Shown piece by piece: positions 1-7,113 of a stretch of DNA of 13,325 nucleotides. This stretch comes from an uncultured Oscillibacter sp. (GTDB lineage Bacteria > Bacillota > Clostridia > Oscillospirales > Oscillospiraceae): assembly GCA_946183175.1 (NCBI GenBank), contig CAMHBH010000053.1, positions 1-13,325 on the forward strand, written 5' to 3'. Below the pieces are notes generated by a model that saw nothing but the letters and a program-made list of their open reading frames with translations, did not search any database and was not told the DNA's origin. The translations under genes and the position numbers were made by a program. Position 1 is the first letter of the stretch, and each line of letters opens with the position of its first letter.

Positions 1-1381
1 GGCGGCGGACACGCAGCAAGTCGCGACTGCTGGACACCGTTTCGGAATCGGCGGCGATGATGTAATCGCCGATTTCTACTCCGGCGCGTTCGGCGGGGGA
101 ATCCGGCTCGACTTTCAGCACGCCGATTCCCCACAAGTCCGGCTCGACTTCCGTGCCGAAGGAATCCACCGAGACGCCTATCATCGGTTCGGGCTGACTT
201 TCGCCGTAGGTCAGTAAATCGTTGACGAGGCGCTCCATAGTCGCCGAGGGAATCGCGAAGCCGAGGCCCTCCACCGTGGAGCGCCGCGAACTCATCTTGA
301 CGACGTTAATGCCCACGACCTGCCCGTACTGGTTGATAAGCGGCCCTCCGGAATTGCCCGAGTTGAGCGCGGCGTTGGTCTGAAGCAGGTTCATGGTACG
401 CCCGTCGACGAGTACGTCGCGGTCGATGGCGGAGATAATGCCGTTGGTCAGCGTCCCGCGAAACTCGATTCCCAGCGGGTTCCCGATTGCGTACACGTCG
501 TCGCCGACGGTCAGCAGTTCGGAGTCGCCGAAAGTGGCGGCGGGGAGCGGGTCGGAGCAGTCCATTTTGAGCACGGCGAGGTCGTTCTGTTCGTCGCCGG
601 CGACGTAGAAGGCCTCGTAGCTGTGGCCGCTGTCGAGCATGGCGCGGCACTCCGTGCCTCCCTGCACTACGTGGTAATTCGTGACGAAATAGCCGTCCGG
701 CGAGAAAATGACGCCCGTCCCGACTGCCGCCGTGGCCTCGTCAAGCCCGACAATCACCGTCACCACGGACGGGTTGACATTCCGGTACACGTCCTGCGCG
801 GACTGCGTTTCGCCGTGTTCGCGGAGGAGCGTAAAGGCGGGGCCCTGCCCGGTTGGCCAGGTGGGGATTTGGATTTCGAGATTTTCCCGAGTAGTTTCGT
901 TGCGGGGTTCGGGGAAATTCCAGTAAAAACGGTCGTCTACGGTGGCAGTATGGCGCTGTTCCCACATTCTTCCGGCGAAGGCGAGGATTCCCGCGAGCAG
1001 TACGCCGCACAGGAAGCCCATAAACCAGTGATTCCGGGGGCGTTTCCGTGTGCGCCGCGCTTTCCGGGAAGGCTGTGTTTTGGGCGTATCGTCCGGGGGT
1101 GCTGTATTCGTGACAGCGGGCGAAGTCTCCGGGGCGTGCGTCTCCGCGACTACGGGCGCAGTCTCCGGGGGTACCGCTTCCGCGACTACGGGCGCAGTCT
1201 CCGGCGCTTGCGTCTCCGCGACTATGGGCGCAGTTTCCGGCGCTTGCGCGTCCGCGATAACGTGTACAGTCTCCGGCGCTTGCGTCTCCGTGACTACGGG
1301 CGCAACTTCCGCGACGGTGGGCGTCTCCCCCGAAAGGGGCGTTTCTTCTTCCGGCAGGGGTACGTTTGCAAAATCTTCCAT
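1..1381 (-). CDS. htrA: Membrane-anchored HtrA/DegP-family serine protease, C-terminus cut by window edge
   Basis: 460 codons are visible; the reading frame is open through the left edge, inside the PDZ domain. Order seen: acidic, repeat-rich cytoplasmic tail (1-100), basic patch (101-118), one membrane segment (about 119-138), extracytoplasmic linker, trypsin-like domain, PDZ domain (from about 395). The catalytic triad is intact: H237 in NYHVV, D267 in NDLAVLK and S344 in GNSGGP. HtrA proteins of this type degrade misfolded exported proteins at the outer face of the membrane. The ATG at 1381 is preceded by GGAGAGGAAACGC, a good ribosome site. It starts 56 bp after the histidine kinase stop, on the same strand and with no promoter visible between, so it is probably the third gene of the two-component operon. 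The family call is certain; the secretion-stress role is inferred from context. Confidence 0.95.
   Translation of the reverse strand, partial: MEDFANVPLPEEETPLSGETPTVAEVAPVVTETQAPETVHVIADAQAPETAPIVAETQAPETAPVVAEAVPPETAPVVAETHAPETSPAVTNTAPPDDTPKTQPSRKARRTRKRPRNHWFMGFLCGVLLAGILAFAGRMWEQRHTATVDDRFYWNFPEPRNETTRENLEIQIPTWPTGQGPAFTLLREHGETQSAQDVYRNVNPSVVTVIVGLDEATAAVGTGVIFSPDGYFVTNYHVVQGGTECRAMLDSGHSYEAFYVAGDEQNDLAVLKMDCSDPLPAATFGDSELLTVGDDVYAIGNPLGIEFRGTLTNGIISAIDRDVLVDGRTMNLLQTNAALNSGNSGGPLINQYGQVVGINVVKMSSRRSTVEGLGFAIPSATMERLVNDLLTYGESQPEPMIGVSVDSFGTEVEPDLWGIGVLKVEPDSPAERAGVEIGDYIIAADSETVSSSRDLLRVRR
1088..1303 (-). repeat. Six tandem 36-bp in-frame repeats in htrA
   Basis: Residues 27-98 of HtrA consist of six consecutive 12-residue units close to APVVAETQAPET. 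The first five end in APET or PPET; the last has decayed to SPAVTNTAPPDD. The period is exactly 36 bp and the DNA copies are also similar (for example GCGCCCGTAGTCGCGGA recurs), so they arose by tandem duplication. They lie N-terminal to the membrane segment and should be cytoplasmic. Copy number could vary between strains. Confidence 0.9.
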
Positions 1382-1437
1382 GCGTTTCCTCTCCGCTCAC
1401 TTTCCAGAACTGGCGAAAACGCCGAAGCGCCCGCCGT

Positions 1438-2904
1438 TTACATGATACATAGTGAAAACGAAAATTCCGTCACGCCGTTGCGGCTTACAACGTAAATTTC
1501 CTCTTTGTGGCGCTTGAGAATCGTCTTGACGATATACAGTCCAAGCCCTACGCCGTCGCGGTCCTCCCCGCGCGACTTGTCGGTCTTGTGGAACCGCTCG
1601 AACAGCAACGGCAATTCCTCCGGCGGGATGGTCTCCCCGGCGTTGCGTACTTTCACCACCGCCCTGTTTTCGCGGGCGTGTACGCCGAAGTAGAGCACCG
1701 ATTCGGGCCACGCGAATTTCGCGGCGTTTTCCAGCAGATTGTAGAGTACCTGTATAATCATGTCCATATCGCCGAGTACGAAGATGGGCGTATCGGGGAT
1801 ATCGGCCTCCACGTCGAGGCGGCGGTCGGTGATTTTCTTCTCCATGGAAATGAGCACCCGCCGCATACTCTCGCACAGGTCGAACGTCCGCCCGCCGCGC
1901 AACGGGTCGACGGTCTGGAACTGGTTCACGTCGAGCATACGCCGCACCATTCGACTAAGGCGGCGGCTCTCCTCCGCGATGATTTCCAGATACTTCCGCT
2001 CATTGGCCGCCGGAATCGTCCCGTCGAGAAGGCCGTCGGTGTACCCGGCAATCGTGGTCAGGGGGGTTTTGAGGTCGTGGGAGAGATTCGAGAGAAATTC
2101 GCGGCGCTGTGCCTCCTGCCGCTGGAGGATGTCGGCCATTTGGTTGAACGCCGCGGACAGCTCCCCGATTTCGTCCGTGGGGTCGCAGTCCTCCATACGG
2201 ATGTCGAAATCCCCGAGGGCGTACTGCCGGGTGGCGCGTACCATCTCTTTGAGCGGTAGAACCATCTGCGAGGCCGTGACCGAGACCGCCAGAAAGGAAA
2301 TGAACATCATCGCGGCGGCGGTGACGAAGTACAGGGAGATGAACGTATTCCAGAGGCGGTCGAGGCGGGAGGCCGTGGACGTGGCGAAGACGATACCGAC
2401 CATTTCGTTGTTTTGCGGGTCGACGGCGGCGACGCCCGCGATAAGGCGTCCGATATCGGCGCTGTCGCGGAACTCCCGGACGGGGTGCTCGGGGGAGACG
2501 CGCCCGGCGAACTCGTCGAGAAAGCCCCAGTCGGTATCGGTATACGCGGAAATGCCCGTCCCGGTGGCGTAGACGCGGTTCTGCCGCGTGTCGTAGAGGA
2601 TGAACTGTACGCCGCTGATGTCGGCGGCGAAGTCGGCGAGGTTGAAGAAGTAGGGGTTGTTCTTCAGTTGCCCGAACGGGAGGTGGTGCCCGTCCACAGG
2701 GTTGCGTATGGTGTAGCTGACGCACTGTTTCGCCATGGATTCGGCGCGCTTTTCGAGTTCGTCTGTCTGCTCCCGGCGCATGTGGATGTAGGTCAGCGAG
2801 AAGAATACGAAGCCCAGCAGTACCAGCGTCAGGAGTACCATTCCGGCGGTCACGAGGAGCTGTCGCCAGTACATTCCCCGGAAGGGTTCCTGATGATTCC
2901 TCAT
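1438..2904 (-). CDS. Sensor histidine kinase (HAMP-HisKA-HATPase), two membrane segments
   Basis: 488 residues. TM1 about 15-40, extracytoplasmic sensor region about 41-186, TM2 about 187-209, HAMP linker about 210-265, then HisKA with phospho-acceptor H276 (LSNLSHDLKTP). The ATPase domain has N-box LYNLLENAAKF (387-397) and glycine box DGVGLGL (450-456). The usual DxGxG box reads NAGET (421-425), so the Asp is replaced by Asn; I recall this in a clostridial kinase group that retains FERFxKTDKSR, which is present here. The ATG at 2904 overlaps the response-regulator TGA as ATGA, implying translational coupling. An in-frame upstream ATG at 3060 is not used: it lies within the regulator. It should phosphorylate the regulator encoded just upstream. 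The sensed signal is unknown; downstream htrA suggests envelope protein stress. Confidence 0.95.
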   Translation of the reverse strand: MRNHQEPFRGMYWRQLLVTAGMVLLTLVLLGFVFFSLTYIHMRREQTDELEKRAESMAKQCVSYTIRNPVDGHHLPFGQLKNNPYFFNLADFAADISGVQFILYDTRQNRVYATGTGISAYTDTDWGFLDEFAGRVSPEHPVREFRDSADIGRLIAGVAAVDPQNNEMVGIVFATSTASRLDRLWNTFISLYFVTAAAMMFISFLAVSVTASQMVLPLKEMVRATRQYALGDFDIRMEDCDPTDEIGELSAAFNQMADILQRQEAQRREFLSNLSHDLKTPLTTIAGYTDGLLDGTIPAANERKYLEIIAEESRRLSRMVRRMLDVNQFQTVDPLRGGRTFDLCESMRRVLISMEKKITDRRLDVEADIPDTPIFVLGDMDMIIQVLYNLLENAAKFAWPESVLYFGVHARENRAVVKVRNAGETIPPEELPLLFERFHKTDKSRGEDRDGVGLGLYIVKTILKRHKEEIYVVSRNGVTEFSFSLCIM

Positions 2905-3602
2905 TTCGCGGCCTGCTTTCCGCCGGTGAGCTCGAACTTGTACCCCACGCCCCAGACCGTGCGGAGCGCCCACTGTCTGGAGACGTTTTCGACTTTCTCC
3001 CGCAGGCGCTTGATGTGTACGTCGACGGTGCGGGTGTCGCCGAAGTAGTCGAAGCCCCACACGTCGTCGAGAAGCTGATTGCGCGTGTAGACCTTGTTCG
3101 GCGTCGAGGCCAGATGGTAGAGCAGTTCGAGTTCCTTGGGCGGGGTGTCGATTTTCCTGCCGTCGACAATCAGCTCGTAGGCGTCGAGGTCGATTTTGAG
3201 CTTGTCGTAGGTGATGGTTTTACTGGTGTCGTTGGGGATTTCGGAGCGGCGGAGTACGGCGTTGATACGCGCGATGAGCTCTTTCATCTCGAAGGGCTTG
3301 ACGACGTAGTCGTCGGCGCCCATTTCGAGGCCGTGAATCCGGTCGAACAGTTCGCTTTTGGCGGTGAGCATGATAATCGGTACCCTGGAAGTCTCCCGGA
3401 TTCGCGCGCAGACGGCCCAGCCGTCCATAACGGGGAGCATGATGTCAAGGACAATCAAATCCGGGCTCTTCTTGCGGAACTCCTCGATAGCCCGCGCGCC
3501 GTCGGACGCCAGACGCACGTCGAAGCCGTCCTTTGCAAGATACATGTAGATGAGGTTGGAGATATTGTAATCGTCCTCCACTACCAGAATGTCGCGCCCC
3601 AT
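2901..3602 (-). CDS. OmpR/PhoB-family response regulator
   Basis: 233 residues. The receiver domain (about 3-118) has acidic pocket E9/D10/D11, phospho-acceptor D53 in VLDIMLPVMDG, T80 in MLTAK and K102 in VVKPF. The C-terminal winged-helix domain (about 128-225) has the recognition-helix signature GDTRTVDVHIKRLREK and ends with the usual VWGVGYKF. The start at 3602 (MGRDILVVEDD) is chosen because AGAGGAGG lies 8 nt upstream and it matches the family N-terminus; an in-frame ATG at 3734 would add 44 unrelated residues and precede the promoter. First gene of an operon with the kinase and HtrA, so it probably controls htrA and its own transcription. The target sequence cannot be read from this window. 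Confidence 0.96.
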   Translation of the reverse strand: MGRDILVVEDDYNISNLIYMYLAKDGFDVRLASDGARAIEEFRKKSPDLIVLDIMLPVMDGWAVCARIRETSRVPIIMLTAKSELFDRIHGLEMGADDYVVKPFEMKELIARINAVLRRSEIPNDTSKTITYDKLKIDLDAYELIVDGRKIDTPPKELELLYHLASTPNKVYTRNQLLDDVWGFDYFGDTRTVDVHIKRLREKVENVSRQWALRTVWGVGYKFELTGGKQAAK

Positions 3603-3636
3603 CGGATGCGCCTCCTCTGTCGGTATTTGAAACGGG

Positions 3637-3645
3637 ATTATAGCA
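3637..3645 (-). promoter_or_regulatory. Extended -10 promoter of the two-component/htrA operon
   Basis: The minus strand reads TGCTATAAT, a consensus -10 with the TGn extension, placing the transcription start near 3630 and giving a leader of about 30 nt. No good -35 hexamer is found at 16-18 bp (the place reads AACAAA), which suits an extended -10 promoter or one helped by an activator such as the phosphorylated regulator itself. Confidence 0.7.
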
Positions 3646-3709
3646 CCCCCGGAACGCAATTTGTTGAATATTCTGTAAATCATGCAAAATTTTTCGGGCG
3701 GGAGCGGCG

Positions 3710-5143
3710 TCACGCGGGAGCGGTTTCCGTCCACGGGTGGAAAGTGTCCCGGATTTCCAGCGCGCCGGAAATAAAGGTATTCAGGGCGGAACGGCTGACA
3801 GTCCCGCCCAGCCAGACCGAGAGCGTTTCCGACTGTCCGGAGAGCGCGTTCAGGAGTTCGGCGGCGTGCCGGGACGTGCGGAGGGGGGATTCCGTGCGGT
3901 CGAGCGTGGGACGCAGACAGACGAATCCGGCGTTTTGTACGGCGCGGAGTAACTCTTCCCCGCCGCCGTCGACGTATACAAGGCGCGTCTTCTCCATCGT
4001 CGTGCGCCGCAGGAGCAGATTACAGGCCTCCAGGCGTTCGAGTACGGACGCGGAATCCCCGGCGGGGACGTACAGCCCGATACGGTGTCCGGTCGCGGCG
4101 ATTCTTCGCAGTAAGTCGCCCTGCGCGGACAGAAAGCCCTCGTCACAAAAGACGGTGGCGCGGATGTCGTAGCGGTCGAGGGCGTCGAGCAGGGAGGAAG
4201 TGACACTGTTGCCGCGCAGACAAAGGTAAATCCGCTGTCCGCCGATATCCGGCTCCGGTTCGGGTTCGACGCTGACGGGTTCGGGTTCCGTGACAGGCCC
4301 CGACGGCGCGGAAATTGTCGCCGAGTTCGATGTTGAAGGCGTGTAGGGCGTCGTAGATTTTGACGTTGACGAGGTGGAAGGCGTCGTAGACGGCGCAGGC
4401 GGCGCGGCGGGCGTCACGGGTTTCGACGTTGACGAGGTGGAAGGCGTCGTAGATTTCGAAGTAGACGGCGTGGAGGGCGGCGCAGGCGGCGCGGGCTCCG
4501 GTACTTCAGGGGGCACGGATTCTGAAACGGTTTCCGGTACTTCCGGCAATTCCTCTACAGGTTCCGGTTCCTCTACAGGCACGGGCTCCGGCTCGGGCAA
4601 CGGTTCCGGCTCCATGGCCCTGACGTATTCCTGATAGGCCTTGTTCAATTGGAACGTCGCCGCTTTCGCGAAGGCCCGCTCCGGCATGGCGAAGGAGGCA
4701 CTCCGCAGCCAGACGAGTTTCCCGTGTTCGACTTCCGTCGTGGAGTATAGCAGATTGAAGTAGCGCGCGACCACCGACGCCGGGACATAGCCGTTTTCGC
4801 CGTTCCAGGCCATGCCGGGGGCGTAGGTATTCTCCTCGGAATCCTGCGCGTATGGGTAGCCCCGGCGGAATAAGAGCGACTGTTCGCCGCGATAGAGCAG
4901 GACGGCGTCGCCGATTTGTGCCCGCGAAATGCCCAGCGTGTCGCGTACAGTCCCCGTGAACACGTCGCCGGAGATGTACAGATAGCCGTCGTGCCAGAAC
5001 GGCATAGTTTCCTCGGTGAGCGGGAGTACCATATTTTCCACGGCGACGAAGTAGATACCGTCCTGTGCGGCGTCGGCGCGGGCCAGTCCGAACGCGAACA
5101 GGACGCACAACAGCGCCGCCGCGATTCTGTGCCGTCGGGACAT
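3710..5143 (-). CDS. Secreted protein: copper-amine-oxidase-N-like domain, P/S/T linker, degenerate polysaccharide deacetylase domain
   Basis: 477 residues. A signal peptide (basic MSRRHR, hydrophobic core 7-20, likely cleavage after ADAA) shows export. Residues about 29-150 resemble the copper-amine-oxidase N-terminal 'stalk' fold (GYVPASVVARYFNL). Residues 178-300 are Pro/Glu- then Ser/Thr/Pro-rich, a wall-spanning type linker. Residues about 304-415 resemble the NodB fold: IYLCLRG, then IRATVFCDEGF and ATGHRIGLYV line up with the family's TFDDG, KATFF and GHeiGnH motifs. The metal-binding Asp pair is replaced by RGN and no HxxxH follows GHRIGL, so it is probably not an active deacetylase. 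The start at 5143 has AAAGGAG with good spacing; an upstream in-frame ATG would place the signal peptide internally. It lies 46 bp after the DUF4127 gene, same strand. Domain calls are from motif memory; function unknown, perhaps peptidoglycan binding. Confidence 0.8.
   Translation of the reverse strand: MSRRHRIAAALLCVLFAFGLARADAAQDGIYFVAVENMVLPLTEETMPFWHDGYLYISGDVFTGTVRDTLGISRAQIGDAVLLYRGEQSLLFRRGYPYAQDSEENTYAPGMAWNGENGYVPASVVARYFNLLYSTTEVEHGKLVWLRSASFAMPERAFAKAATFQLNKAYQEYVRAMEPEPLPEPEPVPVEEPEPVEELPEVPETVSESVPPEVPEPAPPAPPSTPSTSKSTTPSTSSTSKPVTPAAPPAPSTTPSTSSTSKSTTPYTPSTSNSATISAPSGPVTEPEPVSVEPEPEPDIGGQRIYLCLRGNSVTSSLLDALDRYDIRATVFCDEGFLSAQGDLLRRIAATGHRIGLYVPAGDSASVLERLEACNLLLRRTTMEKTRLVYVDGGGEELLRAVQNAGFVCLRPTLDRTESPLRTSRHAAELLNALSGQSETLSVWLGGTVSRSALNTFISGALEIRDTFHPWTETAPA
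4362..4453 (-). repeat. Imperfect in-frame repeats encoding the S/T/P linker
   Basis: A 29-bp sequence occurs identically at 4362-4390 and 4425-4453 (63 bp apart, 21 codons), encoding STPSTSSTS-type peptides. A GGCGCAGGCGGCGCGG stretch is also repeated at 4392 and near 4479. The repeats make the linker length prone to change by slippage or recombination. Confidence 0.85.
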
Positions 5144-5161
5144 GAAGCGCTCCTTTCTGTT

Positions 5162-5189
5162 ACGCCTCCCCGCCGTGCGGGAGGGGCGT
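5162..5189. repeat. Intergenic bulged hairpin, related to the hairpin at 8716
   Basis: The plus strand has GCCTCCCCGC, loop CGT, GCGGGAGG (5164-5184), flanked by ACG/CGT that can extend the stem. One cytosine is bulged. The 18 stem bases are identical to those at 8716-8736; only the loop differs. It fills the 46-bp gap between the DUF4127 stop and the ribosome site of the next gene. It has no U-tract on the minus strand, so it is not a standard terminator; it may stabilise the mRNA or be a small dispersed repeat. Confidence 0.6.
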
Positions 5190-6959
5190 TTATTCGTCCA
5201 GCGTGGCGTCAATCGTGAACGTCAGCTCAAAAGTACGGTTCCACGGAAAGCGGTAGTCGCGGATGGAGACGGTACGGACTTTCCGGGTGTCCCACGGCGA
5301 GAGGCCGCGGAGCAGTTCCGTATTCCGCAGGTTGTCGCAGACCTTCCGGCACTCCGGCGCGAACAGTTCCGCGAGCTTCCGTTCTATCTGCGTCAGGTAG
5401 GGCGTAGTCGGCGGGATGTTCCCGGTGTCGACGTTCAGCGATTTCAGGTAGGCGTTGAGGGGTTCGCGGGTGTGCAGGATGTACTCCGTCAGCGCCATGG
5501 AGTTCGCCATCTGCCGGACTTGCGCGGCGTCGGCGGCGGGACTGTCGCCCGCGCCACAGCGCAAGTAGAGGTAGCGCGAGAAGCCCATAGCGAACGCCGC
5601 CCCCGTGACATTCGCCTGGTCGTACTTCCCGGCGTAGGCGACCAGTCCCGCAAACGGGATTCTTTCCAGCAACGCCTTTTCGAGCGCGTCGCCGTAGGCG
5701 TTGTTGCTTGCCTCGTTCAGCACCGTCGGAATGTGCAACGCTAGATTCCGTTCCAGCGCGGAAACCAATTCCTCTACATATTCCCCGGCTTTTGCGGGGT
5801 CTTCCGGGGCCGTCATGACAAGAAACTGTAGCTCGGCGTCCTTCTCGGGCACCTCCTCGGCGCGGAAGAAATCAAGGTGGAGCCGTACTACCTCCTCCAG
5901 CGTGTAGAGGTCAAATTCCGACGAGTGCTTTTCCTCGGTTCCGCCGACGTAGCGCACCGACGCCCGGACATGGTAATCGTACGTCTCCTGCGCGATTCGC
6001 CCCACGAACAGCCGCGCCAGACTGTCAAGCCCCGCCATGACCGCGATTCCCGACGACACGTCCTCCCCGATACGCCAGCGCAAGTAGCGTAACTCGTTGT
6101 ACTGGATGTTGTCGCGGTTGGAGGAATCGTCGACGCCGATGAACAACTGCACGTTGTCAAAGGGCTGGATTTCCGACAGCACCTCGTCGGTCAAGGTGAG
6201 CTTACGCCGCCGTACTCCCAGATAGGTTTCCAGCAACTCCGGGGAGAGGGCGTCGCGGAAGCGCGTATTTTCGAGCGCGTCCTCGGCGGGGGTATGCCTG
6301 TCGGCGGCGTAGGGGTAAAGGGAAAAGACGTGCTGTAACGTGAGTTCACGGTCGGGGAGCGCCGGACGCGGCACCATGCCGTACTCGCGGAGGGCGTAGT
6401 ATTCGGCCTCGCCGATTCCCTCGTAGCCGACCGTGGGCGACAGCCGCGCCAGACTGTCGTACAAGTACAGGTGATTCTTGGGGTCTTTGGCCAGCGGGAG
6501 CACGTACTTCCGGAACGCGTCGATTTCGCCCATAGAGGAGCGGCCCGAAAACGACAGCGGCCACGTCTCCCGCACGAAACGGGAGTTGACCAGGCCGCCG
6601 GAAAAGAGCTGGTCGAGGGAGAGTATGAACGTATGGCACCCGGCGCGGCCCATGTCGCGCACCCATTCAAAGAGGGCCTCGCGGTTGCCGTAGGGGGTAC
6701 CGTTCTCGTTACGGGGCTGACCGTCGAGGGCCGTCCGGAACCAGTCGCGGGGCGGCGTGACGACTTCCCACCCCGACGCCTCCGCTAGATACGTCACATC
6801 CTCTAAATTGTCAATACGGTCGTCGAGCGGGACGTAGGCAATGACCCGGGAGAAGTCCGGCGCGTTTCTGCGCTGTAGCAGTTCGAGGGCAATCAGAATC
6901 AAAAGAAGCGCAATCACGCCCAAAAGAAACGGGCGTACCAGATTTTTTTTATGACGCAT
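5190..6959 (-). CDS. Membrane-anchored DUF4127 family protein
   Basis: 589 residues: short basic N-terminus, one hydrophobic anchor (about 11-28), then a large domain predicted to face outward. Motifs that I associate with DUF4127 are present in order: YVPLDDR (42-48), SLDQLFSGGLVNSR (114-127; family form SLDMLxYGGLVxSR), FIGVDDSSNRDN, LNEASNNAYGD and AYAGKYDQANVTGAAFAMG. The biochemical role of this family is not known to me; repeated Asp/Asn motifs hint at a hydrolase or metal site but this is unproven. The ATG at 6959 is chosen because GGAAGGAG lies 8 nt upstream and the promoter -10 (6992-6997) places the transcript start near 6985, so the in-frame GTG at 6989 would be at or upstream of the transcript start. 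First gene of an operon with the degenerate deacetylase protein, suggesting a joint cell-surface role. Confidence 0.85.
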   Translation of the reverse strand: MRHKKNLVRPFLLGVIALLLILIALELLQRRNAPDFSRVIAYVPLDDRIDNLEDVTYLAEASGWEVVTPPRDWFRTALDGQPRNENGTPYGNREALFEWVRDMGRAGCHTFILSLDQLFSGGLVNSRFVRETWPLSFSGRSSMGEIDAFRKYVLPLAKDPKNHLYLYDSLARLSPTVGYEGIGEAEYYALREYGMVPRPALPDRELTLQHVFSLYPYAADRHTPAEDALENTRFRDALSPELLETYLGVRRRKLTLTDEVLSEIQPFDNVQLFIGVDDSSNRDNIQYNELRYLRWRIGEDVSSGIAVMAGLDSLARLFVGRIAQETYDYHVRASVRYVGGTEEKHSSEFDLYTLEEVVRLHLDFFRAEEVPEKDAELQFLVMTAPEDPAKAGEYVEELVSALERNLALHIPTVLNEASNNAYGDALEKALLERIPFAGLVAYAGKYDQANVTGAAFAMGFSRYLYLRCGAGDSPAADAAQVRQMANSMALTEYILHTREPLNAYLKSLNVDTGNIPPTTPYLTQIERKLAELFAPECRKVCDNLRNTELLRGLSPWDTRKVRTVSIRDYRFPWNRTFELTFTIDATLDE

Positions 6960-6991
6960 GCTTTGCACTCCTTCCGCTTCGTTCGACACCT

Positions 6992-7020
6992 ATTTTACAA
7001 AAGACGGCGCGAGTTGTCAA
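6992..7020 (-). promoter_or_regulatory. Promoter of the DUF4127 operon
   Basis: The minus strand has -35 TTGACA (7015-7020), a 17-bp spacer and -10 TAAAAT (6992-6997): a near-consensus vegetative promoter. The leader to the ATG at 6959 would be about 26 nt, including the ribosome site. Confidence 0.8.
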
Positions 7021-7048
7021 TACGCCGAAAAGTTTCGGGCCTTTGGCA

Positions 7049-7078
7049 TTGACAAAACGTCGAACGGGCGGCTATAAT
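7049..7078 (+). promoter_or_regulatory. Promoter of the arsR-type/PAP2/UDG operon
   Basis: Consensus -35 TTGACA (7049-7054), 18-bp spacer, consensus -10 TATAAT (7073-7078). Transcription should start near 7085, giving a leader of about 29 nt before the ATG at 7114. The -35 boxes of this promoter and the divergent one lie 28 bp apart and form the inverted repeat TTGTCAAT (7014-7021) / ATTGACAA (7048-7055). I see no CadC/SmtB-type operator palindrome overlapping this promoter. Confidence 0.85.
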
Positions 7079-7113
7079 GGGCCTGTCAGAGAACATTTTC
7101 ACGGGGAGGACTT

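Noticed and set aside
1088..1303. Regular 36-bp periodic repeat that could be read as a CRISPR array
   Set aside because: The units are contiguous without unique spacers, stay in frame in htrA and encode a regular 12-residue peptide.
1507..2259. Plus-strand open frame of 250 codons opposite the histidine kinase
   Set aside because: The kinase motifs are complete on the minus strand; the plus-strand product shows no family features and no ribosome site was noted.
2905..3060. Upstream extension of the histidine kinase to an in-frame ATG at 3060
   Set aside because: It would overlap the DNA-binding domain of the regulator and adds residues unlike kinases; the ATGA-overlap start at 2904 precedes TM1 directly.
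3660..3710. Terminator after the deacetylase-like gene
   Set aside because: AAAAATTTT follows a C-rich stretch, but I find no stable GC stem before it on the minus strand.
3015..4172. Long plus-strand open frame of 385 codons
   Set aside because: It is antisense to the response regulator, its promoter and the deacetylase-like gene; its product has no recognisable motif, and long antisense frames are expected in GC-rich coding DNA.
6960..6989. GTG start ten codons upstream for the DUF4127 gene
   Set aside because: The promoter -10 at 6992-6997 puts the transcript start near 6985, and the ATG at 6959 has a better ribosome site.
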